A stretch of 64,000 nucleotides of DNA from Actinoplanes missouriensis 431 (GTDB lineage Bacteria > Actinomycetota > Actinomycetes > Mycobacteriales > Micromonosporaceae): positions 6,448,001 to 6,512,000 of the forward strand of contig NC_017093.1 of NCBI RefSeq assembly GCF_000284295.1, read 5' to 3'. The number at the start of each line of letters is the position of its first letter. The first letter of the stretch is position 1. Positions 1 through 10,215 of this stretch are shown here, in pieces. The notes below the pieces were generated by a model. It saw nothing but the letters and a program-made list of their open reading frames with translations. It was not told the DNA's origin and ran no database searches. A program made the translations under genes and the position numbers.

Positions 1-2177
1 TCGGCGCGGTCCTTGAGGTGCGCGAAGAACCGCCACATCGGGTCCGCCGAGCTACCGGTTCGGTGCAGCTGCTTGAACGCACCGACAACGACCAGATGGT
101 CCTTGGCCCGGCTTGCGGCGACGTTCAGCAGCCGTGGCCCGGCGCTCTCCGGATCGTCGTCGGTGAACCAGGGGTGGAGCTTGGAGACCCCGTAGCCGGT
201 GTCGACCGTGTCGTACACGACGATGTCCCGCTCTCCACCTTGGAAGCGATGCACCGTAGAGGCATCCCAGGCGGGCCGCCCGAACTCCTCGAGGAGTGAT
301 TCCAGCAGACGAGCCTGGGCCGCGAACGGGGTGATCGCTGCCAGATTGTGCGTCTGGGTCGTGGCGCTGGCCATGAGCGCGCCGATCAGCTGGGCGTGCA
401 TCAGGTTGTACCGGGAACTGCCGCCCTGCTTGCGCGCCGTCCGGGCCGCGAGACCCGAGGTGTCGAGCATGACCAGGTCGTCGATCGTCCACCATGCCCG
501 GCTGCCCCGTGGCCGGCTCTTGATCGCCGGGCCGGGCGTCAGCGGATTCTCCCGGTAGAACGCCGCGCTGACGACCTCGCCGATCTCCGGCTGCATACGA
601 TGTTGTTCCGTCAGGGCTGCCAAGCGTGCCGGCTTTCTGCCGTCCTGCACGGCCCGCGCGATGCCGGACTTCTCGAACGCGCTCTGGTGCAGCCATTGCC
701 GCGCGGCAGGCGTGTCGGCGACGGCGACCGGTGGCAGCTGCCGGAAGTCACCGGCGATGATCGTGTGCCCGGCACCCGCCCCCGCCACGACCATGGCCAG
801 GGCCGCCGTCGTCATGCTGGCTTCATCCAGGATGATCACGTCGAAGGTGATTCCTTCGAGCGTGTGCAGCATGACCTGATGTGCCGTAGCCGCCACCACC
901 TGGGCCTTGGCACAGATCTCCCGGCGCAGTTCGAGCAACTGACGGTCGAGATCAGCAACCCGCGGCTCTCGCTTGGCGATCTCCCGGTCCAGGCGGTCCC
1001 GTTCGGCCAGGTCCTCTTCGCTCAACGCGCCGCGCTGCCGTCGCAGCCGGTCAAGACCATGGCGGAGCGTCACCAGTTCCCCGCCGAGCTCCTTACGCCG
1101 TGCCGCCAGCTCACTGCCGCGACTCGCCGCGATCTGGTCGACGAGTACGTTCTTGCCTTCCCAACTGTCCCGATTGCCACGTGCCGGTTGCCCGAGCCGA
1201 ACCAGCGTCCCGTTGTCCGCGTCGAGATCCGGGCGACGCCGGAGAACCGCCTCCACCAGGACGTCGACAGCGGCATTGGTCGGAGCGGAGAGCAGCACCT
1301 TCTGTCCACGCTCGACAAGGGCGTCCACGAGAGCGCCGATGGTCGTCGTCTTACCCGTACCGGGTGGACCCCACAGCCAGGTGACCCCCGGGGTGAGGCA
1401 GAGCTTCACCGCATCTCGCTGAGCGAGACTGAGCCAGCCACCCTCACGTCTGTGGAGCGGTGGCAGCAGAGGCAACTCCGGCGGGGCGGAGTCGCGGGAA
1501 ACCACAGCAAGCGCGGCATCCGGATTGAAGCCCGTGGCGCCGTTCCTCAGCTCGTGCAGTCGTTTGCTCTGCAGGTTCAGCAGCCAGGACAGATCGAGCC
1601 GCAGCCGCCCTTCCCGCACGGGTGGCGTCTCCGCCGGCAATGCCAGGGTCACTACTGTGCCGAACACCGAGATGACTTCCGCGTTGAGCTGCATCTCCGG
1701 CAGGACCAGCAATCCGGAGGTGCCCTCGGCCGTACCGATGTCGCTCTGTGCCTCGAAGCGCATGAGCTTCCGGTCCGCGACGGTTCCCATGACGCGGCCG
1801 CCGACAAGCGGCACATCCGTCTCCGTCCGCCGGCGGGTCACGGCGCTCAGTTCCTCACTGAGAGCTCGGATCGCCCCATCCGCGGCGGCTCGCCAATTCT
1901 CCCGGACGGCTGCCTCGCGCGCCGTGAACTGCTCCGGAAGCTGTGGTTCCTCCATCGGGGGCGACGGGGTTGCGGGTGGCGCCCAGCCGCGAGGAATCCA
2001 CCGGCCGTCCTTCAGATCGGCGAGGCCATGTGTGTGGCACAGATTCCACAACCCGGAGAGGTCGGTGCGGAATCCGGCTTGATTGACGGCAACGAGCAGT
2101 TCGCCCTGCGCTACCGGCCCGGATTGCAACGCCCTGCGCACGATTCCGACGAGCCGATGCGTGGTGCGGGTTCGCAT
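1..2177 (-). CDS. SF1 Upf1/DNA2-like helicase, C-terminus cut by window edge
   Basis: A superfamily 1 nucleic-acid helicase, read on the minus strand and open to the left edge, so the C-terminus is missing. Translation shows Walker A WGPPGTGKTT near residue 270, a Walker B-like DVIILDEAS near residue 450, GDFRQLPPV, and late motifs HRFQGGERDIVVYDT and NVAASRAKDHLVVVG, which are the Upf1/DNA2-like (AAA_11/AAA_12) signature. The N-terminal 250 residues are not recognised; a winged-helix-like start is only a guess. I chose the ATG at 2177 because GGAGGAGAGG lies 5-6 bases upstream. It follows the DUF4011-type helicase gene on the same strand, separated by a hairpin, so it may be its own transcription unit in the defence island. 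Its role is inferred from context. Confidence 0.85.
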   Translation of the reverse strand, partial: MRTRTTHRLVGIVRRALQSGPVAQGELLVAVNQAGFRTDLSGLWNLCHTHGLADLKDGRWIPRGWAPPATPSPPMEEPQLPEQFTAREAAVRENWRAAADGAIRALSEELSAVTRRRTETDVPLVGGRVMGTVADRKLMRFEAQSDIGTAEGTSGLLVLPEMQLNAEVISVFGTVVTLALPAETPPVREGRLRLDLSWLLNLQSKRLHELRNGATGFNPDAALAVVSRDSAPPELPLLPPLHRREGGWLSLAQRDAVKLCLTPGVTWLWGPPGTGKTTTIGALVDALVERGQKVLLSAPTNAAVDVLVEAVLRRRPDLDADNGTLVRLGQPARGNRDSWEGKNVLVDQIAASRGSELAARRKELGGELVTLRHGLDRLRRQRGALSEEDLAERDRLDREIAKREPRVADLDRQLLELRREICAKAQVVAATAHQVMLHTLEGITFDVIILDEASMTTAALAMVVAGAGAGHTIIAGDFRQLPPVAVADTPAARQWLHQSAFEKSGIARAVQDGRKPARLAALTEQHRMQPEIGEVVSAAFYRENPLTPGPAIKSRPRGSRAWWTIDDLVMLDTSGLAARTARKQGGSSRYNLMHAQLIGALMASATTQTHNLAAITPFAAQARLLESLLEEFGRPAWDASTVHRFQGGERDIVVYDTVDTGYGVSKLHPWFTDDDPESAGPRLLNVAASRAKDHLVVVGAFKQLHRTGSSADPMWRFFAHLKDRA

Positions 2178-2342
2178 GACCGCCTCTCCTCCGGCACACG
2201 TGAATCGTGCCGGCGTGACGTCCCGAGTCCGTTCGGGGTGATCAACTTTCTCGCCTCGGGAAGGTCACGCGGAACCGTCCGTTCGTCCATGCGGGACCGC
2301 CGGGACGGATGGACTCCCGGTTGATGCGCCGACAGCCGGGCC

Positions 2343-2374
2343 CCGGGCACCGGCCGGTGAGAACCGGCGCCCGG
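2343..2374 (-). terminator. hairpin terminator after the DUF4011-type helicase
   Basis: Outer arms CCGGGC and GCCCGG enclose an inner CCGGT-gaga-ACCGG stem-loop. It begins about 11 bases past the stop of the 1.8-kilocodon helicase gene. There is no T-tract, as is common in high-GC actinobacteria. Confidence 0.5.
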
Positions 2375-2384
2375 AACGCGGACG

Positions 2385-5300
2385 TCAGGAACGGAGTGAC
2401 AAACTCGGCCCATTCGCGGCCAGGGCGCCTTCGGTGATCAGCCGATCGATGAGCCGATCCAGCCGGCGTGCGATGTCCGCGCCTCGCCGCGTCCAGCCGT
2501 AGAGCTTGGCAACGTACGCACTCAATTCGTCGCGCGTCACGCCGCCGGTGTCTCGCACCAGGTTGGTGAGTGCAAGCCTCAGCTCGTCATCGTGGACCTG
2601 TTCCACGGTACGGGCGAAGGCATCGATCGGGCTGCGAACCTCGGTGACGTCGGCGCCGGCCAGCCGTACGAAATCGCCTTCTCGATCGAGCCCGGCCTCG
2701 CGGATCGCGATGTCGATGTTCTCCCGGATGCGCGCGCCGATACGGCCGATGTCCCAGCTGTCGCGCAAACGTTGGTGCATGACCGTGATGTGCACCGGGC
2801 CCTCGACCGCGGCGATCTCCGCGACACCGATCTTCATGGAGTGAGAGTTGCCCCGCTCCCCCGGATCCACCCAGTACGGCAGCGGATCCACCGCTGCGAT
2901 CCGATAGGGCGTCACCCATTCCGGTTGCAGGTCGACCGCGGCGCTCTCGACGGTGACGGCCGGACGTTCGACGAGGTCCGCCGTGTCGGACAGGAGACCC
3001 CGGATCGGCGCGGTCACCGCGCGCTCGATCGCGCTGCGAAGGCGCTCCTCCTCACCGGCCCGGTTGCGGTACCAGGCGGTGCCCCAGATCCGGTGCAGCC
3101 GCCATCCGAGACCACGCAGCACCTGATCACGCAGCCGGTCACGGTCACGGGCGACCTTGGACGAGTGGTATTGGAAGCCGTCGCACTCGACCCCCAGCAC
3201 ATAGACGCCGGGCCGGTCCGGATGACGCACACCCATGTCGATCCGGTATCCGGCGGCTCCGACTTGTGGTGTCAGGTCGTACCCCCAGGAACGGATCACG
3301 GAGATGACCGATTCTTCGAAGGGTGACTCGGCGTCGCCGCCGGTGGTGGTGTCCAGCGCCCGGGCCGCGATGCCACGCTCGGCGTAGTCGAGGTAACGGC
3401 GCAGGTGGCGGAGGCCCTCGCTGCCTGCGGTAGCGGCGATGTCGGCGGCGCCGACGCTGGTGACGATCTCATTGCGGAAGCGGGCACGAGTGATGGCGAC
3501 GTTCAACCGCCGCCATCCGCCGGCGCGATTCAGCGGTCCGAAGTTCATCGTCGTCTTGCCGGCCTCGTCAGGGCCGTAACCGATCGAGAAGATCATGACG
3601 TCGCGCTCGTCGCCCTGCACCGACTCGAGGTTCTTGACGAAGAAGCCGCCGAGCCGATCGTCGGTGAAGTATTGATCGAGCTCGGGCCGGTCCTGGCGGG
3701 CCTGCTCAACCGCGTACTCGATGGCGGCGGCCTGTGACTCGGAGAAGCTGACGACACCGAGCGTGAGGTGTGGCCGGGTGGTGAAGTGGTGCATCACGCG
3801 CTCGGCGACCTTGGCGGCCTCGATGGGATTGTCGCGCGACGAGCCTCGCCGATACACGCCGTCGACCGGGATCAGCTCGACGCCGACGTCCGGCCCCACG
3901 TCCTCGGCGCCCGGGAAGGTGATGAGCTTTCCCTTGTAGAACGAGGAGTTGGAGAACGCGATGAGCGCCTCGTGCCGGGACCGGTAGTGCCAGCGCAGCG
4001 TGAGCGAACGGAACGCCGCGGACCCTTTCATGAGGTCGAGCACGGATTCGAAGTCGGCGCCGTCCTCGGCTTCGGAATCCCACTCGTCGCCCTCGTCGGC
4101 GACACCGGCGCTGAAGAAGCTGGTCGGAGGCAGCTGCTTCTGGTCGCCTGCGGTGATGAGGGCGTCGCCGCGGTAGATGCAGTTGATGGCGTCCGCGGGC
4201 GCGACCTGACTGGCCTCGTCGAAGATGACGACGTCGAATCGCATGTCCGGGGGCAGGTACTGGCTGACGGCCAGCGGCGACATCATGAAGCACGGCTTGA
4301 TCGCTTGAGTGACGTTGCGGGTGCGGTCCAGCAGTAGCCGTACCGGCATGTGCTTCTTCTTCTTGCCGGCCTCGCGCCGGATGATTCCGGATTCGCCGAC
4401 GCCGGTACGCGGACGACGCTGGTTGCACGCTTTGATGATCTTGGAGGTCGCGTCGGTGATCAGTGCTCTGTCGAGACCCCGGTACTCCGCCACCAGCGAT
4501 TCCCGGTCCTCGGAGCGGACGACGCGCAGAGCCTCGTCGCGGGTCAGGTGATAGTCGGCCCACTCCTGCAGCAAGGCACGTTCGAGAACCAGCGGCACCT
4601 GGTCGGCGATGACCCGTTCGGTGATGCAGAAGTCGATGGCGGCCTCGAGGCCGGTAGCGACCAGCTCGGCGCGAGCGTTCTGATACGCGAACCATTCCTG
4701 CTGTCCCGAGCTGTCCTCACGCAGGGAGGCGATGAAGTCGGCAGCTTCCTCGTAATCGCCGAGCTCGCCGACGAGCTCCGCCTGCCGGTCGGAATCGAAG
4801 GCCGCCAGAAGCCCGTCACGGGCGTCGGCCCAGCGCCGTTCGACGGCGGCCAGCTGCGGTGTCGAGGCGATACTTCCCAGCGCTTCGACCTGAACGGCGG
4901 TCAGACGCTCGCCCTTCGTCAGCGCTCGCATTCCGGCCGCCCACTCCAGCGCGGTGCGGATGGCCGCCATGTCGGTCCATTCGCCTTGATAGAGCGCGCC
5001 GAAGAGTCCGGCATAACGGTCGTCGTGCTCGGCGATGGCGAGGTAAGCGGAATCGACGGCGGCTCGTACCTCAAGGAGATGCTGGGCCTGCTCGACGGTG
5101 AGATCCCGGTTCGCCGCCTGGCTGACGGTGCCTGCCAGCACGGCTGCGGCGCGCAGCGGGGCCTGGTGGCTGTGCAGCCAGGCGACAGCGCCGGCGATCG
5201 GCAGCAGGACGAGTTCGGGCCGCGCCGCGAGCAGCGGTTCCGGCGCCAGCCGGGAGCGCCATTCCCGCATCCGGGTACGGGTCTCCGCAGCGACTGCCAG

Positions 5301-7823
5301 GACCGTCGCGTTCGGCTCGGCGTCGCAGGCGATGTGGTCGGCGAGGGTTCGCAGATCAGTCGTGCGAGCCTGCCGCAGCGCGGTGTCAGCGGTTGCGAGA
5401 GCGCGGGCGATGCGGTTGAAGTCGGTCTCGCGACCCCGGTAGTAGGTACCGAGAATCGCCGCGTGCCGGCGTTCCGCCTCGGCGAGCTCAGCCGTCGCCT
5501 GTTTCCAGGCGATGCCCTGGGGGAGCTTCTCGCGAGCCTGGTGCCGGTGCACTCCCTCGCGGGTGAACTCGGCGAGGGTGCGCTTGTCCGCCCAGAACGC
5601 GCCGCCCAGCTTCTTGATGCCTCGGTGCTCGTGCGTGAAGCGGCGCGACAGGTTCTCGACGTCGGCGACGAGCAGGCCCTCGGTGTAGTGAGCCACGGCC
5701 GTCTCCTCAGCCTGCCGCAAACTGTGGATCGCCGCCTGTAGCTTCTGCGTGGCCTGCGATGCGGCGGCGTACCCTTCGGCGGACAGCCACGTGCGCTCCG
5801 GGCGGTCGCTCGCGAGAGCAAGCTCAGCGATGGCAAAGGTGGCTTCCGCGTCGTCGAACGACACGACCGGCGGCAGGCCGAGCATGACTGCCAGCCCGCT
5901 CAGCGAACGCCCGGCGGACTCCAGCGTTTCGCCGTCGCGGTGGAACGTGTCAGCCACGGCGGTGGCCTGCCCCGCGGTGAGGGGACGAACAGGCAGCGGC
6001 GCGACCGGCAGGTCGTGCAGCGACGAGGTGTCGACCGCGGGTACGGTGCCGGTGGCCGGCAGCTCGGACCACGGCACACCGGCAGCTTGATCGGCCGCGT
6101 GCTGCCGGTCGGCGAGTGCCTGCAACTGCGCGGTGAGCCGATCCGCGCCCTCCGCCATCTCATCAAGTCCGGCGGCCGTCAGCCACCGGTCCGGCACACC
6201 GGCCGGCCGGGATGTGGCGTGGGAGACGATGCGGGTGAGATGGGGGGCGTCCGACAGACGGCTGACGTCGAATGCGGCGGCCAAGGGTCCGTGCAGGGCG
6301 GTGATACCGGCCAGCGCGTCGAGGGCCGATCCGGCCGCGTACAGGCGGGCGTCCAACGATCCTCGGTGTGTCACGCCGCGCCACGCGAACGAGCGGCCCT
6401 GTGCGGCAGGACGCCAGGCCCGGGCGAGAGCAGCGGCGGTAGCGCGTACGGAACCGAAATTATCGACCGTCAGATCAACCGGCGCGATGCCGCTCATGGG
6501 TGCGGCGGGCACGTGATTCAGGTTCGCGATCAGGCCGAGGACGTCATGCAGCGAGTGATTGAGCGGTGCCCGCAGGACGTTCATGGCCTCCGCGTACGCG
6601 TTGAGTTCCTCGCGGCGGCGGCGGGCGTTGTCACGGTCGAGCTCACTCATTCCGCCGGGGGCGACCGGTACGGTCTCCAAGCCCTGTCCGAGGGCAGCAG
6701 CAACCTCTTTGCGGGTGGCCTTGTGCGAGTGCAGTTCGAGCAGGTAGGCGCTGAGTCCTACATCGTGCAGGCGGTTGCGGACCACCTCGAGAGCGGCCGC
6801 CTTCTCGGATACGAACAACACCCGCTTACCCGCGTGCAGCAGCGCCCCGATCATGTTCGCGATCGTCTGCGATTTGCCCGTGCCGGGCGGGCCGTCCATG
6901 ACGAACGATCGGCCGTCGAGGGCGGCGGCGACGCTTGCCCGCTGCGAGGAGTCGGCGTCGAGCACGAGCGGGATCCGCTCGGCGGGCATCTCCTCGTCGA
7001 TGCGCCCCTCGGTGAGCTCGTCGAAGAGGAAGCTTCCCCCACCGGAGTCCCGGCCGCCGCCGACAAGTCCCTGGATCACCGGGTGCTCGGCGACAGCTGA
7101 CTCGTTGTCGAGCAGGTCGCGGTACATCGCCTCCTTGGCGAAGGAGAAGTAGGAGAGGGTGACCTCGTCGTTGACGGTCCAGCCCCGCTGCCCGGCGACG
7201 GCATTGCGGGTCGCGGCCAGGAAGTCGCCGTAGGCGATGTCATCGAGGTCGTCCACGGACGGGAGGGTCACCATGAGCTGGCTCAGCTTCAGCGCCAGCG
7301 CGGGGTTGACCACGGGGTCTTCGTCGGCACGTTGCATCAGCGGGAGCTGCCGGACACCGGTCGGCACGAGGCGGACCGGGACGAGCAGGAGCGGGCTGGT
7401 GTACTTCGCCTTGTCGCCGTCGGTCCACGTGAGCGAGCCGAACGCCAGATAGAGAATCCACAGCCCCCGGTCCAGAAACTCCTGGTTCGAGCGGCGCAGG
7501 AGGTTGCGAAGCGCGGCGCCCAGATCCGCGGGCGGCTTGTCGGTCTGGAGGACGTCGACGCGCAGACGGTTGCTTGCCTGGATCGCCGGCTGTTCTTCGC
7601 CGTCTTCACCGATCTCCGCGGTGGGGCGGAAGCGGAAGTAGCGGTCAGCACGCAGGCTGGTCAGGATCTCCTCACCGGTGGCGTTCGGGAGGCGGATCGC
7701 GCCCGATTTGCTCAGCCGGAAATTCAGAAGGCGATTGGTGCCGGACAGGTTGATGAGGCTGTCTCGCCATTGCCCGATGCTTGCCTTGAGCAGCCGGGCC
7801 AGTGCCGGGTTCGCTGTGGACAC
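2385..7823 (-). CDS. DUF4011-type SF1 helicase with Vsr-like nuclease and DUF3320-like C-terminus
   Basis: A giant helicase-nuclease of 1,812 residues. The N-terminus matches the DUF4011 pattern (NLSGTNRLLNFRLSKSGAI). Walker A GPPGTGKSQTIANMI lies near residue 314, then a long helical insertion, Walker B DVVIFDEASQVAPADAI near 1200, GDQKQLPPTSFF near 1232, ESVQGDERDVMIFSIGYG near 1411 and RLNVAITRARF near 1442. A nuclease domain follows near 1545 (VECDGFQYHSS, then RDRDRLRDQVLRGLGW), the pattern of the MTES_1575/Vsr-like endonucleases. The last 150 residues resemble DUF3320. The start is GTG with GGGGGA nine bases upstream. This architecture is frequent in bacterial defence islands. DNA cleavage coupled to translocation is the likely activity, inferred from the domains. 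Confidence 0.9.
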   Translation of the reverse strand: MSTANPALARLLKASIGQWRDSLINLSGTNRLLNFRLSKSGAIRLPNATGEEILTSLRADRYFRFRPTAEIGEDGEEQPAIQASNRLRVDVLQTDKPPADLGAALRNLLRRSNQEFLDRGLWILYLAFGSLTWTDGDKAKYTSPLLLVPVRLVPTGVRQLPLMQRADEDPVVNPALALKLSQLMVTLPSVDDLDDIAYGDFLAATRNAVAGQRGWTVNDEVTLSYFSFAKEAMYRDLLDNESAVAEHPVIQGLVGGGRDSGGGSFLFDELTEGRIDEEMPAERIPLVLDADSSQRASVAAALDGRSFVMDGPPGTGKSQTIANMIGALLHAGKRVLFVSEKAAALEVVRNRLHDVGLSAYLLELHSHKATRKEVAAALGQGLETVPVAPGGMSELDRDNARRRREELNAYAEAMNVLRAPLNHSLHDVLGLIANLNHVPAAPMSGIAPVDLTVDNFGSVRATAAALARAWRPAAQGRSFAWRGVTHRGSLDARLYAAGSALDALAGITALHGPLAAAFDVSRLSDAPHLTRIVSHATSRPAGVPDRWLTAAGLDEMAEGADRLTAQLQALADRQHAADQAAGVPWSELPATGTVPAVDTSSLHDLPVAPLPVRPLTAGQATAVADTFHRDGETLESAGRSLSGLAVMLGLPPVVSFDDAEATFAIAELALASDRPERTWLSAEGYAAASQATQKLQAAIHSLRQAEETAVAHYTEGLLVADVENLSRRFTHEHRGIKKLGGAFWADKRTLAEFTREGVHRHQAREKLPQGIAWKQATAELAEAERRHAAILGTYYRGRETDFNRIARALATADTALRQARTTDLRTLADHIACDAEPNATVLAVAAETRTRMREWRSRLAPEPLLAARPELVLLPIAGAVAWLHSHQAPLRAAAVLAGTVSQAANRDLTVEQAQHLLEVRAAVDSAYLAIAEHDDRYAGLFGALYQGEWTDMAAIRTALEWAAGMRALTKGERLTAVQVEALGSIASTPQLAAVERRWADARDGLLAAFDSDRQAELVGELGDYEEAADFIASLREDSSGQQEWFAYQNARAELVATGLEAAIDFCITERVIADQVPLVLERALLQEWADYHLTRDEALRVVRSEDRESLVAEYRGLDRALITDATSKIIKACNQRRPRTGVGESGIIRREAGKKKKHMPVRLLLDRTRNVTQAIKPCFMMSPLAVSQYLPPDMRFDVVIFDEASQVAPADAINCIYRGDALITAGDQKQLPPTSFFSAGVADEGDEWDSEAEDGADFESVLDLMKGSAAFRSLTLRWHYRSRHEALIAFSNSSFYKGKLITFPGAEDVGPDVGVELIPVDGVYRRGSSRDNPIEAAKVAERVMHHFTTRPHLTLGVVSFSESQAAAIEYAVEQARQDRPELDQYFTDDRLGGFFVKNLESVQGDERDVMIFSIGYGPDEAGKTTMNFGPLNRAGGWRRLNVAITRARFRNEIVTSVGAADIAATAGSEGLRHLRRYLDYAERGIAARALDTTTGGDAESPFEESVISVIRSWGYDLTPQVGAAGYRIDMGVRHPDRPGVYVLGVECDGFQYHSSKVARDRDRLRDQVLRGLGWRLHRIWGTAWYRNRAGEEERLRSAIERAVTAPIRGLLSDTADLVERPAVTVESAAVDLQPEWVTPYRIAAVDPLPYWVDPGERGNSHSMKIGVAEIAAVEGPVHITVMHQRLRDSWDIGRIGARIRENIDIAIREAGLDREGDFVRLAGADVTEVRSPIDAFARTVEQVHDDELRLALTNLVRDTGGVTRDELSAYVAKLYGWTRRGADIARRLDRLIDRLITEGALAANGPSLSLRS

Positions 7824-7913
7824 CGTTCAAATCCCCCGTCCGTACTTACCGTGCTCTTCGTCGTTCCACGCCACTGATCCGGCGCCCTGACCGGGCCGGA
7901 AATCGCCAGGTGG

Positions 7914-7938
7914 CCGAGCCGCTGGGCTGCGGCTTCGG
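7914..7938 (-). terminator. possible terminator hairpin between RelE-UvrD copy 1 and the DUF4011-type gene
   Basis: CCGAGCCGC pairs with GCGGCTTCGG with one bulged base and a 6-base loop. It lies about 140 bases past the stop at 8080 and 90 bases before the next start. The rest of this 256-base gap shows no gene. Confidence 0.3.
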
Positions 7939-8079
7939 GCAGCGGTCAGAACGGCTGCACGTCGAAGCCACGGCGATGTGGATCTTCATCGGATATCCGC
8001 TCGAACCTAAAGGTGATCACGCGTTCCCACACTCGGCCATCTGGACATCAATGGCCCTTCCCGCGATAAGGGACCGGCC

Positions 8080-10215
8080 CTACTGCCGGCGGCTGGACAG
8101 AAACGGGCTGGGTGCTCCGTGCCAGAAGACGGCCAGCTCGTCGCGAGCCCGGGTGGCCGCCACGAACAGCAGGGAACGGTCCCGCTGCCGTTCTCGCTGG
8201 TACTTCGCCGGATCGGCATCTCGGTAACGACTGATCATCATCCGGGGCACCAGACCATCCGTCACACCCGAGATGATCACTCTCTGGTATTCCAGCCCCT
8301 TGAACCGGTGCATCGTCCCGACATGGACGCCGTCACCCACCTTCGGGCCGTCCGGGCCGATCTCGACGGCTTGGATGCCCTCCGCCTCAAGTCGTTTCAT
8401 GACGTCGGTGGCGAGTTCCTTGGTGGGGACACAGATCGCCACGGAGCCGTCCTGCGGCCGGTGCCACTCGTCGAGCTGAGTGACGATCAGATCACGCTCT
8501 TCCTCCCACGTCCGGGCGCCGCAGAAGAAAGGCTGCCCACCGCGCAGCAATGATCGATATCCGGCCAGATCCTCCTGGCCGCCGTCGAGGTCGTCATAGG
8601 TCTCGCCGCTCATGATTTCCAACGCGGCGGCAAGAATCTGGCGAGTGGTGCGGTAGCTCAAGGTCAGCCGTGATGATCGGCCACGAATATTGATACCGAG
8701 GCTGCCGAGCGTCACCTTGTTGTCGTAAATGCGCTGGTGAGTGTCGCCGGTCACGAACAGATCGTCCGGAGCGGCCGGAACCATCGCCCGCAACATCCGC
8801 CAGTGGGCGGCTGACAGATCTTGGGCCTCGTCCACGATGACGTGCCGGTAGCGGTATTTGTCCTCGGCGGCTCGGGCCATCTCCAGCGCGGCGCCGCGCA
8901 CGGCGACCTGCCGCCAGGTCCATGAGTCGCCGGCGGCAAGCCATCGGACGAAACGCTCGGAGAGTTCCCAGATCTCTTCGCGTTCCATGCGGTTGAGGTT
9001 GCGGCCCCGATAAGGCCGGCGCGCCCTGAAGTAGTCGCTCCGGGAAGTGAGCGCCTGCCCGAGAATGACCTGATCCCACTCGGCGGCAAGGAAATCGGCG
9101 TCCCACGTGGTCTCGCCGTTTTCCGTGCTCAGGAACTTGCGCCACAGTTGAGGCGCCTGGTTGTCGTCGAGTTTGCGTTTCGGAGCTCGTGGGTCCTGCT
9201 CGGCGACGACCCGGGCGGCCAGGCGGTCGACGTTGGCGATGTCGACGCGTTCGAGGAGCTCGGCACCGCCCAGGGCCAGCAGCCGGGTCTTCAGGTCGGC
9301 GGCGAGATTGCGGTTGAAGGTGGTGAGCAGGATCGGTTTCGTGGTGCCGGGATGCAGCTGCCGCGCCAGGTGAGCCACGCGATGCAGCGCGACAATGGTC
9401 TTGCCGGTGCCCGGTCCACCGCCGACTCGGGCCGGCCCGCTGTACCGGCGTTCCACCAACCGGCGCTGTGTGGGATGCAGGAAGACCTGCCACCGCTCGA
9501 ACGACTCGGCCAGCATGAACTTCAAGGCCTCGTCGTCGGTGGTGACCTGCGTGGCAGGACGCTGCACCGCGGCCGCGAGGTCATCGACGTCGACGTCGTC
9601 AGTGGTCCGAACGGGCTTGGTGATCTGCTCGAGCACCTCGTCGTAAGTCTTGCCGTCATAGAGCGCGAACAACACGTCCGTGGTCACCTGAGGCGCCCGG
9701 TCGACCAGTTGCACCAGCTCTTCCTCGCTGACGATCCGGCGGATGCCGGGCAGCAACGGCTCGGAAACCCCCAGGTCGATCAGCTGGGCGTCGGTGTAGG
9801 CGCTGAAAAGAGGCGCCGGCGCCGGCGTCGACGGCAGTAGACGCCCGATGATGCTGTCGCCGACCGGCTGCATGTCGATCGGGTCGACTTCCATGACCTC
9901 GAGACCACCGGTCACCCGGTTGATGCGATATGCGTACCGGTCCAGGTCCTCGTAGACCGAGCTGCGATGCTCCACCCCGATGAGCAGATAGTCCCGCTCG
10001 CCGATGTGCAGCAGCAGCGCCCTGATGTCGCGTTTGACCCGAGCCGCCATCAATCGGCTGTCGCCATGCAGGCTCTTGAGGTCCAGGCCCGGCTGCTCAG
10101 GGTTGTTCCTGAACTTGTGCATGAACTCGTACACCGCACCGATGTCGGTACGGGACAGCTTCATGATCTCTTTTTCGGCCCGGTCCAGGACCTTGAGCCG
10201 CGCCTCGGCGCTCAT
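8080..10215 (-). CDS. RelE-fold/UvrD-like helicase fusion, copy 1
   Basis: A 711-residue protein. Residues 1-95 look like a RelE/ParE-type toxin fold (LKVLDRAEKEIMKLSR at the start, RVKRDIRALLL and VEHRSSVYED at the end). A UvrD/Rep-type SF1A helicase follows: Walker A GGGPGTGKTIVALHR near 268, Walker B VIVDEAQDLSAAHW near 462, LTLSYRTTRQI near 520, GTMHRFKGLEYQRVI near 635 and FVAATRARDEL near 690. RelE-UvrD fusions are a known family often annotated simply as UvrD helicase. Its ATG overlaps the TGA of the upstream kinase (ATGA), so the two are translationally coupled. It is strikingly similar to the gene at 11294-13489, with long identical stretches around the helicase motifs. Whether the RelE part is a live RNase or a docking module cannot be told here. 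Confidence 0.9.
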   Translation of the reverse strand: MSAEARLKVLDRAEKEIMKLSRTDIGAVYEFMHKFRNNPEQPGLDLKSLHGDSRLMAARVKRDIRALLLHIGERDYLLIGVEHRSSVYEDLDRYAYRINRVTGGLEVMEVDPIDMQPVGDSIIGRLLPSTPAPAPLFSAYTDAQLIDLGVSEPLLPGIRRIVSEEELVQLVDRAPQVTTDVLFALYDGKTYDEVLEQITKPVRTTDDVDVDDLAAAVQRPATQVTTDDEALKFMLAESFERWQVFLHPTQRRLVERRYSGPARVGGGPGTGKTIVALHRVAHLARQLHPGTTKPILLTTFNRNLAADLKTRLLALGGAELLERVDIANVDRLAARVVAEQDPRAPKRKLDDNQAPQLWRKFLSTENGETTWDADFLAAEWDQVILGQALTSRSDYFRARRPYRGRNLNRMEREEIWELSERFVRWLAAGDSWTWRQVAVRGAALEMARAAEDKYRYRHVIVDEAQDLSAAHWRMLRAMVPAAPDDLFVTGDTHQRIYDNKVTLGSLGINIRGRSSRLTLSYRTTRQILAAALEIMSGETYDDLDGGQEDLAGYRSLLRGGQPFFCGARTWEEERDLIVTQLDEWHRPQDGSVAICVPTKELATDVMKRLEAEGIQAVEIGPDGPKVGDGVHVGTMHRFKGLEYQRVIISGVTDGLVPRMMISRYRDADPAKYQRERQRDRSLLFVAATRARDELAVFWHGAPSPFLSSRRQ

